From the NCBI RefSeq assembly GCF_008905045.1, contig NZ_VWMY01000001.1, forward strand, positions 232,097 to 264,662: 32,566 bases of DNA. Reading direction: 5' to 3'. The translations under genes were made by a program, and so were the position numbers. The notes under the pieces are model-generated. The model was given only the letters and a program-made list of their open reading frames with translations, made no database searches and was not told the DNA's origin. How positions within the stretch are numbered: position 1 is the first letter of the stretch; every line of letters starts with the position of its first letter. The stretch comes from Streptomyces albicerus. GTDB taxonomy: Bacteria > Actinomycetota > Actinomycetes > Streptomycetales > Streptomycetaceae. Of the stretch, positions 7,950-15,526 are shown piece after piece.

Positions 7950-7953
7950 CCCA

Positions 7954-7995
7954 CCCGAGGGGTGGCCGCGGTGATCATCGCGGCCACCGCTCGGG
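7954..7995 (+). terminator. Strong hairpin terminator after the NlpC/P60 gene
   Basis: GGTGGCCGCG (7961-7970) pairs with CGCGGCCACC (7979-7988) around an 8-base loop, and after one unpaired base on each side CCCGAG (7954-7959) pairs with CTCGGG (7990-7995). It begins just after the stop codon. Confidence 0.85.
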
Positions 7996-8039
7996 GCCCA
8001 TGAAGTGAAAAGCGCGGCTGATTGGTTACCCATTCAGCT

Positions 8040-8534
8040 ATGGCCGACCTTCATCACCACGAGGAGCGCCGCGAGACACGGCTCGAGCGCGCCGACCGCA
8101 ACTTCAACGAACTGCTCCAGGAGCTGCGGGTCACGCAGACCGGCGTGCAGATCCTCTTCGCCTTCCTGCTGACCCTCGCGTTCACGCCTCGCTTCCCGTC
8201 TCTCGACTCGATGCAGCGCGGCACGTACGTCACCACGCTGCTGCTCGGCGTGCTGGCCGCCGCACTCTTCACCGCTCCGGCCGCCCTGCACCGTCGGCTG
8301 TTCCAGCAGGGCGCCAAACCCCAGGTCGTCGACGTCTCGTCACGCCTCGCCCAGGCCGGGATGGGGGTGCTCGCACTCGCCCTGACCGGGTCGGTCCTGC
8401 TGGTGGTGGACGTGGCGCTGGGCCGGGCCGAAGGCGTGGCGGCCGGCGCGGCCACGCTGGTGGTGTGCCTCGGCCTGTGGGGTCTCGTGCCCGTCCTGGT
8501 GCGACGCGCCGCCGACAAGGGCTCGGGCGACTGA
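8040..8534 (+). CDS. DUF6328 family membrane protein
   Basis: This 164-residue protein starts MADLHHHEERRETRLERADR, a charged cytoplasmic segment, then NFNELLQELRVTQTGVQILFAFLLTLAF, which I recognise as the DUF6328 signature. Four hydrophobic helices follow in two hairpins, separated by a basic loop (LHRRLFQQGAKPQVVDVSSRL). Function is unknown. An in-frame TTG six codons upstream could also be a start, but the ATG gives the family-like N-terminus. It is followed after 5 bases by the convergent LysE gene and is preceded by a terminator, so it is probably transcribed alone. Confidence 0.82.
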   Translation: MADLHHHEERRETRLERADRNFNELLQELRVTQTGVQILFAFLLTLAFTPRFPSLDSMQRGTYVTTLLLGVLAAALFTAPAALHRRLFQQGAKPQVVDVSSRLAQAGMGVLALALTGSVLLVVDVALGRAEGVAAGAATLVVCLGLWGLVPVLVRRAADKGSGD

Positions 8535-8539
8535 CCGGC

Positions 8540-9166
8540 TCACGCCAGCAGCGGCTCGAGGACGAGTCCGACGCCGAGCACCGTGAGCGCGGTGCCGGTG
8601 ACAGCCTGGATGGCCCGGGCCGTACGCGGCCTGCGCAGCCACCGCCCGAGCCGGTCCACGAGCAGCGCGACCGCCTGGAACCAGGCAAGGGCGAGCGCGA
8701 CCACGATCAGTGCGAGCAGCAGCGTCCGCGGCATCGCCGGACTCCCGTCGGGCACGAACTGCGGCAGCAGGCTCAGGAACGTGATCGTCACCTTCGGGTT
8801 GAGGACGTTGGTGACGAACCCCTGGCGCAGGGCTCGGCTCCCCGACACCACCGGCCCGTCGTCGGCCGCCGCTGCCGTACGCCGCTCGCGCAGCGACTGC
8901 AGGGTCCGTACGCCGAGGTAGAGGACGTAGGCCCCGCCGAGGAGCTGGAGCGCGCGGAAGAGCGCGGGCACGGCGGCCAGGACCGCGGCCACCCCGGCGA
9001 CGGCGAGCGCCGTGTGGATGAGCAGCGCCGCCGCGATCCCCAGCGCGCACGCCACGCCGGCCCGGCGGGAGACCAGGGCGTTGCGTACGACGACGGTGAA
9101 GTCGGCGCCCGGCATGGCGACCATGCCCGCGGCGACCCCGGTGAAGGCGATGAGTTGTCCGTCCAT
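8540..9166 (-). CDS. LysE/RhtB family amino-acid exporter
   Basis: This 208-residue membrane protein has the LysE layout: an N-terminal helix with the GxxxxxxPGxxxxxVxRNAL pattern (GMVAMPGADFTVVVRNALVS), a cluster of helices including GGAYVLYLGVRTLQSL, then RQGFVTNVLNPKVTITFLSLLPQFV and two or three final helices. The family exports amino acids or their derivatives by proton-driven transport. Divergent from it is a LysR regulator (TTG start at 9256), the common arrangement in which the regulator activates the exporter when the amino acid accumulates. The substrate cannot be read from sequence. Confidence 0.92.
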   Translation of the reverse strand: MDGQLIAFTGVAAGMVAMPGADFTVVVRNALVSRRAGVACALGIAAALLIHTALAVAGVAAVLAAVPALFRALQLLGGAYVLYLGVRTLQSLRERRTAAAADDGPVVSGSRALRQGFVTNVLNPKVTITFLSLLPQFVPDGSPAMPRTLLLALIVVALALAWFQAVALLVDRLGRWLRRPRTARAIQAVTGTALTVLGVGLVLEPLLA

Positions 9167-9202
9167 GTGCCCCAGAGTGCCCGCTCGGAGCCTTCAGCAG
9201 GT

Positions 9203-9237
9203 ATATGGAATATCCTGGGAACGCCTTAAGCAGTTCT
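9203..9237. promoter_or_regulatory. AT-rich dyads in the lysE/lysR divergent promoter
   Basis: The 89-base spacer contains ATAT-GGA-ATAT (9203-9213) and an AAG-CAGTT-CTT dyad (about 9228-9237). These are the only AT-rich inverted motifs between the two genes and fit the loose T-N11-A type of LysR site. Assignment is by position only. Confidence 0.35.
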
Positions 9238-9255
9238 TTAGTCTGGGAGCCTCGC

Positions 9256-10173
9256 TTGTACGACCCCACGCGGCTCGCGGCGCTGGTGGCGGTCGCGGAG
9301 GCCGGCTCGATCACCCGGGCCGCCGAGCGTCTCGGGTACACCCCGCCCGCGCTCTCCCAGCAGCTCGCCAAGCTGGAGCGGGAGGCGGGCACGGCCCTGC
9401 TCGTACGCCATCACCGCGGGACCCGGCTGACGGGTGCGGGCGAGCTGCTCGTGGCGCGGGCCCGCCGGGTGCTGGACGAGCTGGAGCGGGCCCGGCACGA
9501 ACTGGCACGCCTTGCGGGCCTGTCCGGCGGGACCCTGCGGGTCGGCACCTTCCAGACGGCTGGGATCCATCTGCTGCCACCGGTGCTCAGCGCGTTCCGC
9601 CGCGCTCATCCCGATGTGGAGCTGACCGTCGCGAACTACGACCCGCCGGACGGCGTCACCGCGGTGACCGCGGGCGAGGTGGACCTGGCGCTGACGCACA
9701 CCTACGAGCCCGCGGAACCCGTGCCGCTGCCCGCGACCGTGTCGGCGGAGCCGGTGCTGGTCGAGGAGCTGGTCCTGGTGACCGCTCCCGGACACGTCCT
9801 CACGAGTGGCTCATCGCGTCTGCCGCTGACCGCGCTGGCCGGCCAGCCGCTGATCAGCATGGCGCCGGACCATCCGGCCCGGCAGGTCGTGGAAGCCGTA
9901 CTCGCCCGGACCGGAGCCACCCCGTCGGTCCTCGTCACGACGCCCGGCTACGCCCTGGTGTGCGCGCTGGCGAGCGCGGGGCTCGGGGTCGCGGTGGTGC
10001 CGGAGATGGTGGCCAGGACCGCGACGACCCCGGTGGGGATGCGCCCGCTGGAGCCGGGAGACCTGCGCCGTACGATCTCGGTCGTCCACCGCACCGACGA
10101 GGCGGCGCCCGCGGCCGATGCCTTCCGGGCCCTGCTACGTGGTGCCTTCGGACGCGCCGCGCAGCACAACTGA
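9256..10173 (+). CDS. LysR family transcriptional regulator
   Basis: From the TTG at 9256 the protein is 305 residues, starting (M)YDPTRLAALVAVAEAGSITR, a normal LysR N-terminus; GGGAG lies 6 bases upstream of that TTG. The winged helix-turn-helix covers about residues 3-62 (AAERLGYTPPALSQQLAKLE) and the rest is the two-lobed effector-binding domain. It probably controls the divergent LysE exporter at 8540-9166. An in-frame ATG at 9205 exists but lies inside the promoter and would add residues unlike the family. Confidence 0.9.
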   Translation: MYDPTRLAALVAVAEAGSITRAAERLGYTPPALSQQLAKLEREAGTALLVRHHRGTRLTGAGELLVARARRVLDELERARHELARLAGLSGGTLRVGTFQTAGIHLLPPVLSAFRRAHPDVELTVANYDPPDGVTAVTAGEVDLALTHTYEPAEPVPLPATVSAEPVLVEELVLVTAPGHVLTSGSSRLPLTALAGQPLISMAPDHPARQVVEAVLARTGATPSVLVTTPGYALVCALASAGLGVAVVPEMVARTATTPVGMRPLEPGDLRRTISVVHRTDEAAPAADAFRALLRGAFGRAAQHN

Positions 10174-10190
10174 CCGCCTGGGCACGGCAA

Positions 10191-10634
10191 TCAGTCGGCT
10201 CTCGCCGGCTCGACCGGAGCGGCCCAGGGCAGCATGATCGAGACCGTCTTGCCGCCCTCCCTGGTGGGCCGGACCGTCAACTTGCCGCCGCACTCCGCGG
10301 TCAGCCAGCGGATGATCACCATGCCGCGGCCGTTGTCCTGCTGGACGGCCGCGGGCAGACGTTTCGGGAAGCGCGGATGGCTGTCGGTCACGCCGATGCG
10401 CAGCTGTTCGTCACGGTCGAGCTCGATGTCCACCGTGAAGGTGGGCGACTGCCCCAATGTGTGCTGTACGGCGTTGGTGGCGAGTTCGGAAACGATGAGC
10501 CGGACGGTGTCGGCGACCTCCGTGTCGGACGGAAGTCCCCATTCGGCGAGGACATTGGTGACGTAGGTGCGCGCGGCGTAGACCGAGGCGGGATCGCTCG
10601 GCAGAGTGACGGATGCTTCCTGGTGGTCTGCCAT
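10191..10634 (-). CDS. ATP-binding protein, RsbW/SpoIIAB-like (HATPase_c_2)
   Basis: This 147-residue protein has a GHKL kinase fold: the N-box in VRLIVSELATNAVQHT (about residues 44-59), the G1-like IGVTDSHPRFPKRL and the G2-like NGRGMVIIRWLTAECGGKL. Streptomycetes have dozens of these small anti-sigma-like ATPases, many next to a DUF5753 helix-turn-helix protein and a DUF397 protein. Here such a pair follows divergently at 10898-11989, making a WhiJ/AbaA-type triad linked to developmental or antibiotic control. The partner protein is not determinable from sequence. Confidence 0.9.
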   Translation of the reverse strand: MADHQEASVTLPSDPASVYAARTYVTNVLAEWGLPSDTEVADTVRLIVSELATNAVQHTLGQSPTFTVDIELDRDEQLRIGVTDSHPRFPKRLPAAVQQDNGRGMVIIRWLTAECGGKLTVRPTREGGKTVSIMLPWAAPVEPARAD

Positions 10635-10897
10635 GGCGACGACGTCCCTTTCCCACGGGACCGGAGCCCGACACGAAGCGGATGACTTCGAGTACGGTCC
10701 CGGACTGGTGCTTGCGCCAGACTGCCACTACCTCGTCGTTCACGGTGGCGATCCACCGAGATATGCATATATCTGTCGCTCGAAGCGGTGAACTCTGCGA
10801 CGGCCGACCGTATTTGGGCGGGCGGCCGGTTCGTCCTCTACCGTCGGCGTGACGCTGGCCGTTATAGCGCCGGCGCGACGGTCGGAAGGAGACGGCC

Positions 10898-11755
10898 ATG
10901 CAGTACGGTCCCGCGGTGCGGCGCCGGAAGCTCGGCGCCGAACTGCGCGCCCAGCGTGCCCGTGCGGGTCTCACGAGCGGCGAGGCGGCCCGGCTCGTCG
11001 GCTGGCACCAGTCGAAGGTGAGCCGGATCGAGACCGGCCGCAGCGGGGTCAAGCCGGCGGACGTACGGCGCCTCCTCGACGCATACGACGTCCGGGACCC
11101 GGAGCTGTGTGAGCTGCTCATCGTGCTGGCGGGTTCCGACGACGACGGCCGGCACCACTGGTGGCACGCCTACCGGGGTCTTCTGCCGCCCACGTACCGG
11201 GACTTCATCAGCCTGGAGTCGCAGGCCAGCGCGATGCGCACGCTGGAGAACTCCGTGATCCCGGGGCTCCTGCAGACGCCGGAGTACGCCCGCGAGGTGA
11301 CGCGGGCCGCCGTGGACGGGGCGCCGGACGGCAAGGTCGACGCGCTGGTGGAGGTGCGCCTCGCCCGCCAGGACGTACTGCGTTCGAATCCGCCGCTCAG
11401 ACTGAGTGCCGTTCTGGACGAGGCGGTGCTACGGCGAACGGTCGGCGGACCCGAGGTCATGGCACGGCAGTTGGACCGGCTCCGGGCGGCCGCGCGCCTG
11501 TCTCACGTGCGGATTCAGGTGCTGCCGTTCGGAGTTGGGGCCCACGTCGGCGTCACCGGGCCTTTCGTTATCTTCTCATTTCCGAGCAGATCTGATCTGG
11601 ATGTGGTTGTTCTCGACCACTTGACGAGTAGCCTCTATCTCGAACGGAAAGAAGACCTCAAGGCTTACAGCGAGGCCTTCGACTCCCTTCAGGTCCACGC
11701 CCTTTCGCCCGAGGAAACGTTGGATTTCATCGCCGGTGTAGCTGACGGCGCATAA
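10898..11755 (+). CDS. XRE family regulator with DUF5753 domain (WhiJ-like)
   Basis: This 285-residue protein has an N-terminal XRE helix-turn-helix (about residues 10-65; LGAELRAQRARAGLTSGEAA, then HQSKVSRIETGRSG) and a C-terminal DUF5753 domain starting with the conserved DFISLESQASAMRTLENSVIPGLLQTPEYA and including VRIQVLPFGVGAHVGVTGPFVIFSFP. This architecture is typical of the WhiJ-like regulators of Streptomyces. The stop codon overlaps the ribosome binding site of the DUF397 gene 9 bases downstream, so the two are an operon. Divergent is the ATP-binding protein at 10191-10634. The family is thought to hold target genes in check until the DUF397 partner interferes. Confidence 0.93.
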   Translation: MQYGPAVRRRKLGAELRAQRARAGLTSGEAARLVGWHQSKVSRIETGRSGVKPADVRRLLDAYDVRDPELCELLIVLAGSDDDGRHHWWHAYRGLLPPTYRDFISLESQASAMRTLENSVIPGLLQTPEYAREVTRAAVDGAPDGKVDALVEVRLARQDVLRSNPPLRLSAVLDEAVLRRTVGGPEVMARQLDRLRAAARLSHVRIQVLPFGVGAHVGVTGPFVIFSFPSRSDLDVVVLDHLTSSLYLERKEDLKAYSEAFDSLQVHALSPEETLDFIAGVADGA

Positions 11756-11764
11756 GGAGGCACC

Positions 11765-11989
11765 ATGCCCGCCCTGCCTCGGTACGTACCTTCGAGCTCC
11801 CAACTGCACGGTGTGCGGTGGCAACGGAGCAGCCGCAGCACGGGAATGAACAACTGCGTCGAGACGGCCCGTCCGGGCTCCGGTCCATGGGCCGGACTTC
11901 TCGCGGTGCGCGACTCGAAGAACACGCCGGGCCCCGCCCTGCTCTTCGCCCCCGCAGCCTGGGAGGGCTTTATCGCCGCGCTTCGATGA
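11765..11989 (+). CDS. DUF397 domain protein
   Basis: This 74-residue protein has the DUF397 pattern: WQRSSRSTGMNNCVETA near the middle, then LLAVRDSKNTPGPALLFAPAAWEGFIAAL at the end. It follows the DUF5753 regulator by 9 bases with an AAGGAGG ribosome binding site, the usual pairing. DUF397 proteins are proposed to antagonise their XRE partner. Its 3' end overlaps the 3' end of the convergent bioF by 20 bases. Confidence 0.92.
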   Translation: MPALPRYVPSSSQLHGVRWQRSSRSTGMNNCVETARPGSGPWAGLLAVRDSKNTPGPALLFAPAAWEGFIAALR

Positions 11990-13106
11990 TCACGCCCACG
12001 GCCCGGTCGAGCTGCCCGTCGGTGAGGTCCGCGCGGGCGGTGAGCCGCAGCCGCGAGATGCCGTCCGGCACCGACGGGGGACGGAAGCAGCCGACGGCCA
12101 GTCCCGCCTCACGGCAGTCCGCCGCCCAGCGCACGGCCTGCTCCGGGGAGGGTGCGCGCACGGAGACGACGGCGGCGTCCGGCCGTACGGCTTCGAGACC
12201 CTCGGCAGTCAGCCGTTCGTGCAGCGTCGTGGCCACCGCACGCGCGCGTGCCGCCCGTTCCGGTTCCCTGCGCAGCAGTCGCAGCGCCGCGAGGGCGGCG
12301 CCCGCCGCCGCGGGGGCCAGACCCGTGTCGAAGATGAAGGTGCGGGCCGCGTTGACCAAATGGTCGATGACGTGCGCCGGACCGAGCACGGCGCCTCCCT
12401 GGCTGCCGAGCGACTTCGACAGGGTGACGGTGGTGACGACGTCCGGCGCGCCCGCGAGCCCAGCCGCGTGCGGCGCGCCCCGGCCGCCGTCGCCGAGGAC
12501 GCCGAGACCGTGCGCGTCGTCCATCACCAGGGCGGCGCCGAACTCCCGGCAGGCGGCGGCGAGTCCGGCGAGCGGAGCCGCGTCGCCGTCCACCGAGAAG
12601 ACCGTGTCGGAGACGACGACGGCGGGTCCAGCGTGCGTGCCCAGGGCCTTGCGTACGGCGTCGGGGTCGGCGTGCGCGACGACCTGGGTGGTGCCGCGCG
12701 CGAGCCGGCAGCCGTCGATCAGCGAGGCGTGATTTCCCGCGTCGGACACGATGAGCGAGCCGTGCGGCGCGAGCGCGGTGACGGCGGCGAGGTTGGCCGC
12801 GTACCCCGAGGAGAAGACCAGCGCGGACTCGAAGCCGCAGAATCCGGCCAGCTCGCGCTCGAGTTCGGCATGCAGTTGCGTGGAGCCGCTGACGAGCCGG
12901 GAGCCGGTGGCGCCGCCGCCCCAGGTTCGCGCGGCGTGCGCGGCGGCCGCTGTGACCTCGGGGTGCCTGGCCAGGCCCAGATAGTCGTTGCCCGCGAGAT
13001 CCAGGAGCGGCGAGTCGGCGGGGCGCGGACGCAGGGTGCGGACGAGTCCGGCCCGGCGGCGCGCCCGGGCCTGCTCGTCGATCCACTCGAACGGCGATCC
13101 CGCCAT
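11970..13106 (-). CDS. bioF: 8-amino-7-oxononanoate synthase
   Basis: BioF joins pimeloyl-thioester and L-alanine to give 8-amino-7-oxononanoate, an early step of biotin synthesis, using pyridoxal phosphate. The 378-residue length is normal. Motifs include the glycine-rich WGGGATGSRLVSGSTQLHAELE, GNHASLIDGCRLA, the PLP-binding DDAHGLGVLG, and the Schiff-base lysine in VTLSKSLGSQGG (about residue 230). The ATG follows GGAGG. Other biotin genes (bioB, bioA, bioD), often neighbours in streptomycetes, are not seen; the DNA upstream of bioF turns into integrase and IS debris from 13292. No regulator site was recognised in 13107-13291. A generic alpha-oxoamine synthase is the alternative, but the fit to BioF is good. 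Confidence 0.9.
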   Translation of the reverse strand: MAGSPFEWIDEQARARRRAGLVRTLRPRPADSPLLDLAGNDYLGLARHPEVTAAAAHAARTWGGGATGSRLVSGSTQLHAELERELAGFCGFESALVFSSGYAANLAAVTALAPHGSLIVSDAGNHASLIDGCRLARGTTQVVAHADPDAVRKALGTHAGPAVVVSDTVFSVDGDAAPLAGLAAACREFGAALVMDDAHGLGVLGDGGRGAPHAAGLAGAPDVVTTVTLSKSLGSQGGAVLGPAHVIDHLVNAARTFIFDTGLAPAAAGAALAALRLLRREPERAARARAVATTLHERLTAEGLEAVRPDAAVVSVRAPSPEQAVRWAADCREAGLAVGCFRPPSVPDGISRLRLTARADLTDGQLDRAVGVIIEARR

Positions 13107-13291
13107 GTGTCCTCCGGGCCATGAGGTGAGGGTCTTCTGTGGGGTGCCAACACATGACTTTCGCCTGGGCTGCCCCTCAGGCCTTTTGTAGGCAACGCAC
13201 AGACCCTAGCCGGATCACCAGCCGCCCATGATGTGGCAATACCCACACGTAGAAATATTGAGCAACAGAACATCGCAGGTCAGAGGCTATA

Positions 13292-13862
13292 TCACACCCT
13301 AGACCGAAGATCGTTTCTCACGGCCGCGTCCAGGGAGAGCAGCTTGTCGAGCACGTCACGAGCCGCCCCAAGGGTCTTGGGGTTCTTCCTGATGTAGTGC
13401 TTCCTGGTCGTTGCTGCCGACGTGTGGCCGGCCCAATCCGCTAGGACCTGGTCCGGCACTCCAGCATTGGCGAGCAGCGTGAGCGTTGCCGACCGAGCGG
13501 AGTACAGCCGGACCTTACGCAGACCCGTATCCCTCATGAGCCGGTACGCGTAGCGCCGGTACTGCTGGGTGTTGAGCGGGTCTCCAAGCCCGTTCGCAGC
13601 GACGTACCCGCCATCCTCGTATAGCGTCTCCGGCCGTGACGCGCTCGGCTTCCTGAACGGCCCTCAGAGCCGCGAGAGCCGCCAACACGGGAAGCGGGAT
13701 GAGGAGTCGACGCTTACCCGCATCGGTCTTGGTCCGCTTCTCCAGAACCTTGGCGCTGCAGACCATGGTCCGAGTGGTGTGGATCGAGAGAACCCCCGAC
13801 TCAAAGTCAACGGCATCCCACTTCAGCCCAACTACCTCCGCAGGTCGCGCCTTGACCCGGGA
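13292..13862 (-). pseudogene. Tyrosine recombinase (phage/ICE-type integrase), C-terminal remnant with frameshift
   Basis: Two minus-strand frames together give the catalytic half of an integrase. The upstream part (about 13862-13630) reads ARPAEVVGLKWDAVDFESG and then TKTDAGKRRLLIPLPVLAAL, containing the first catalytic arginine. The downstream part (about 13630-13292) reads YEDGGYVAANGLGDPLNTQQ, then RLYSARSATLTLLANAGVPD, AGHTSAATTRKHYI, with the later arginine, histidine and catalytic tyrosine. A change of reading frame near 13625-13635 separates them, consistent with loss of two bases. The N-terminal domain is missing and replaced by an IS3-type fragment at about 13862. I found no tRNA gene or attachment site beside it. 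It marks the edge of a former integrated element next to bioF. Confidence 0.85.
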
Positions 13863-14180
13863 TCGTGGACACCGGTTGTCATGCGGCGGTGGTCGGCGTA
13901 ACTGATCGTTGTCCGAAGGAGTTCGGGCGATGCTGGAGTGCCTCCTTCTGGTGTTGTAGCGGGTCGCCCATCGGAAGACCGCGAGGCGGGCTCCTGGCCA
14001 GTGTTTCCTTTCCTGGAGCGTTTCACGTTTTATGGTCGCGTTGAACGACTCGGCGGCGGCGTTGTCCGCGCTCGTGCCCACCGCACCGCGCGATCTGATC
14101 ACGCCGAGGTCCGTGCAGACCTGGGCGAACTCCTTCGAGGAGTATTGGGCGAGTTGTCGCTGTGGAAGATCGCTCCGCGC
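13862..14180 (-). pseudogene. IS3-family OrfB transposase, C-terminal fragment
   Basis: On the minus strand the sequence reads GAIFHSDNSP, then (after a one-base deletion near 14145-14150) SKEFAQVCTDLGVIRSRGAV and SADNAAAESFNATIKRETLQ, ending with RWATRYNTRRRHSSIA. This is the last third of an IS3-type DDE integrase, with the second aspartate in FHSD and the glutamate in AAESFN. The first two thirds are missing: upstream, the frame runs straight into a methyltransferase fragment at about 14180. Downstream it is joined to the integrase remnant; a CCCGGGATCGTGGACACC segment (about 13857-13874) may be the old element end. Confidence 0.85.
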
Positions 14181-14669
14181 AGGCCGCCGGCCTGCTCGAA
14201 GATGTCCTCGCCGTGGGCGATGCCGGTGTCATGGTGGGCGTCGCCTGCATAACAGACGGTGTACACGAACACGCCGCCCGGCCGCAGCACGCGGCGGACC
14301 TCGCCAACCTCCGCATGGATCTCCCGGGTGGACAGCGCCATGCACAGCCGCATGTGCGCGAAGACACCGTCCACCGAGGCATTCGGCAGCGGCTCGCGGA
14401 CGTCGTGCACGGAGCCGCTGACCCACGCGGCTCCGCCCCGGGGCGCGGGCGGCGTCCGGAAGGTGGTCCCGTCCAGTGGGCACTGGATGGACCGAGGCAG
14501 GGTCAGGGTTCAGTGACCGGTGATGACAAGGTCTTCGAGTTGATGGGCAAGAACGGTGGCGAAGAAGCCCCCTCACACCTCACCCTGGAACAAGTCTGCG
14601 GGCGCGGCCCGCGCCACCACGACAGCAGGGGGCACTGCGTGGGAGACGGCGGGCGCTTAACTGATCGTT
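13899..14669 (+). repeat. Two 12-bp direct repeats (TAACTGATCGTT) within the debris
   Basis: TAACTGATCGTT occurs at 13899-13910 and again at 14658-14669 in the same orientation, enclosing the IS3 and methyltransferase fragments. The second copy continues into TCAGAATG and resembles insertion-sequence ends I recall from Streptomyces. They could be two IS ends or the footprint of a recombination event. The feature spans from one copy to the other. Confidence 0.4.
14181..14410 (-). pseudogene. SAM-dependent methyltransferase fragment fused to IS3 debris
   Basis: The minus-strand reading HDVREPLPNASVDGVFAHMR, then ALSTREIHAEVGEVRRVLRP and GGVFVYTVCYAGDAHHDTGI, matches the post-motif-I half of class I methyltransferases (D-x-x-x-P-L-P then the L-R-P-G-G-x-F strand). 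The SAM-binding glycine motif upstream is missing, as is everything after HGEDIFEQAGG, where the sequence changes without a break into an IS3 transposase. It is a piece of a gene cut on both sides. The roughly 370 bases between 14411 and 14777 hold no gene I can recognise. Confidence 0.7.
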
Positions 14670-14777
14670 TCAGAATGCCGTCCTGCGGAGACGCTGGCGG
14701 CCCACGGAACAATCCCTTCAGCCACGGGCTCAAGGGGGTGACGCCGTATCGAACAGGTTGGGGCTGCACGAGACCTC

Positions 14778-15149
14778 GTGCTCGGTTACGTCCACGCTCT
14801 GAACGCGATTGACGAGGCCATGAGGGTGGCGATCCCCTCGCTGGAGCGGCTGGCAGACGTCCTCGGCCTGGTCCGTTCGCGCCGGATCGGCCGGAGTGAT
14901 CACATCGGCACCTACTCCTACACGGTTCATGGGGCAGGATGCCGCTTCGTCAGCGACAACGGCACTGAGGTCGATGTGGACTTCGCAGCCGACGGGAGCG
15001 AAGTATTCGACCTCTGGCGGCTGCGCTGGTATGGGCTGAGCCTGCCAGAGCCTCTTGACGTCACGGATCAGGACCTGCGGTCTGCAGTGCGGTCCCTGCA
15101 ACCGTTTCTGGACGAGGTGCGGCCGGGGTGGTTCAGCGTAGCCAACTGA
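14778..15149 (+). CDS. DUF6896-like protein, probably N-terminally truncated
   Basis: From the GTG at 14778 this is 123 residues. The core GTYSYTVHGAGCRFVSDNGT followed by EVDVDFAADG looks like the DUF6896 signature, a family of unknown function often found in accessory regions. The frame stays open and protein-like for 12 codons upstream (EQVGAARDLV just before the GTG) back to a stop at 14739, with no better start codon or ribosome binding site, so the true N-terminus was probably lost in rearrangement. The stop codon is only 4 bases from the stop of a convergent IS5-type fragment. I would not assign a function; a role as an immunity or defence accessory protein is a guess. Confidence 0.6.
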   Translation: MLGYVHALNAIDEAMRVAIPSLERLADVLGLVRSRRIGRSDHIGTYSYTVHGAGCRFVSDNGTEVDVDFAADGSEVFDLWRLRWYGLSLPEPLDVTDQDLRSAVRSLQPFLDEVRPGWFSVAN

Positions 15150-15153
15150 GGGC

Positions 15154-15510
15154 TCAAGACGAGGTTCGCAGGCGGCGCAGGCATACGAGGCTGCAGGCCA
15201 GTTCGAGCAGGCCCTGATGGAGATCGGCGCGTCGCTCGTAGCGGGCGCGGAGCCGTTTGAACTGGTGCAGCCAGGCGAAGGTCCGCTCGACCACCCAGCG
15301 CACCTTGCCCAGCCCGGAACCGTGGGCGGCGTCGCGGCGGGCAATCACGGGTTTGATGCCGCGCTTCCACAGCAGGCGGCGGTACTTGTCGAAGTCGTAG
15401 CCCCGGTCAGCGTACAGACGCCGGGGCTTGCGGCGGGGACGGCCCCGCCCCCGCTCCCGAACGGCGTCGTCGCCACCCCGGGCGGCTGCGTGTTCTCGCC
15501 GGCGGCCTGC
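15154..15510 (-). pseudogene. IS5-family transposase, C-terminal fragment
   Basis: The minus-strand frame reads RRLYADRGYDFDKYRRLLWK, RGIKPVIARRDAAHGSGLGK, VRWVVERTFAWLHQFKRLRA and ends LVCLRRLRTSS. This is the C-terminal third of an IS5-type DDE transposase, with the second aspartate (YADRGYD) and the glutamate (VVERTFAW). There is no start codon in frame: the fragment runs up to about 15510 and then meets the end of the 2-hydroxycarboxylate transporter gene (stop at 15527). The N-terminal two thirds and the left terminal repeat are absent, so it cannot be active. Confidence 0.85.
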
Positions 15511-15526
15511 CTCCAGTGAGAGCGCG

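Noticed and set aside
9012..10685. A 557-codon plus-strand open frame across lysE, lysR and the ATP-binding gene
   Set aside because: It crosses three well-supported genes in the wrong frame, and its arginine-rich composition is a frame artefact.
13107..13291. Search for a tRNA gene or attachment site beside the integrase remnant
   Set aside because: No cloverleaf-forming sequence or TTCGA-type T-loop was seen, and no duplicated att core could be identified by eye.
14503..14769. An 88-codon minus-strand frame between the methyltransferase fragment and the DUF6896-like gene
   Set aside because: Proline/serine-rich without motifs; likely chance frame within mobile debris.
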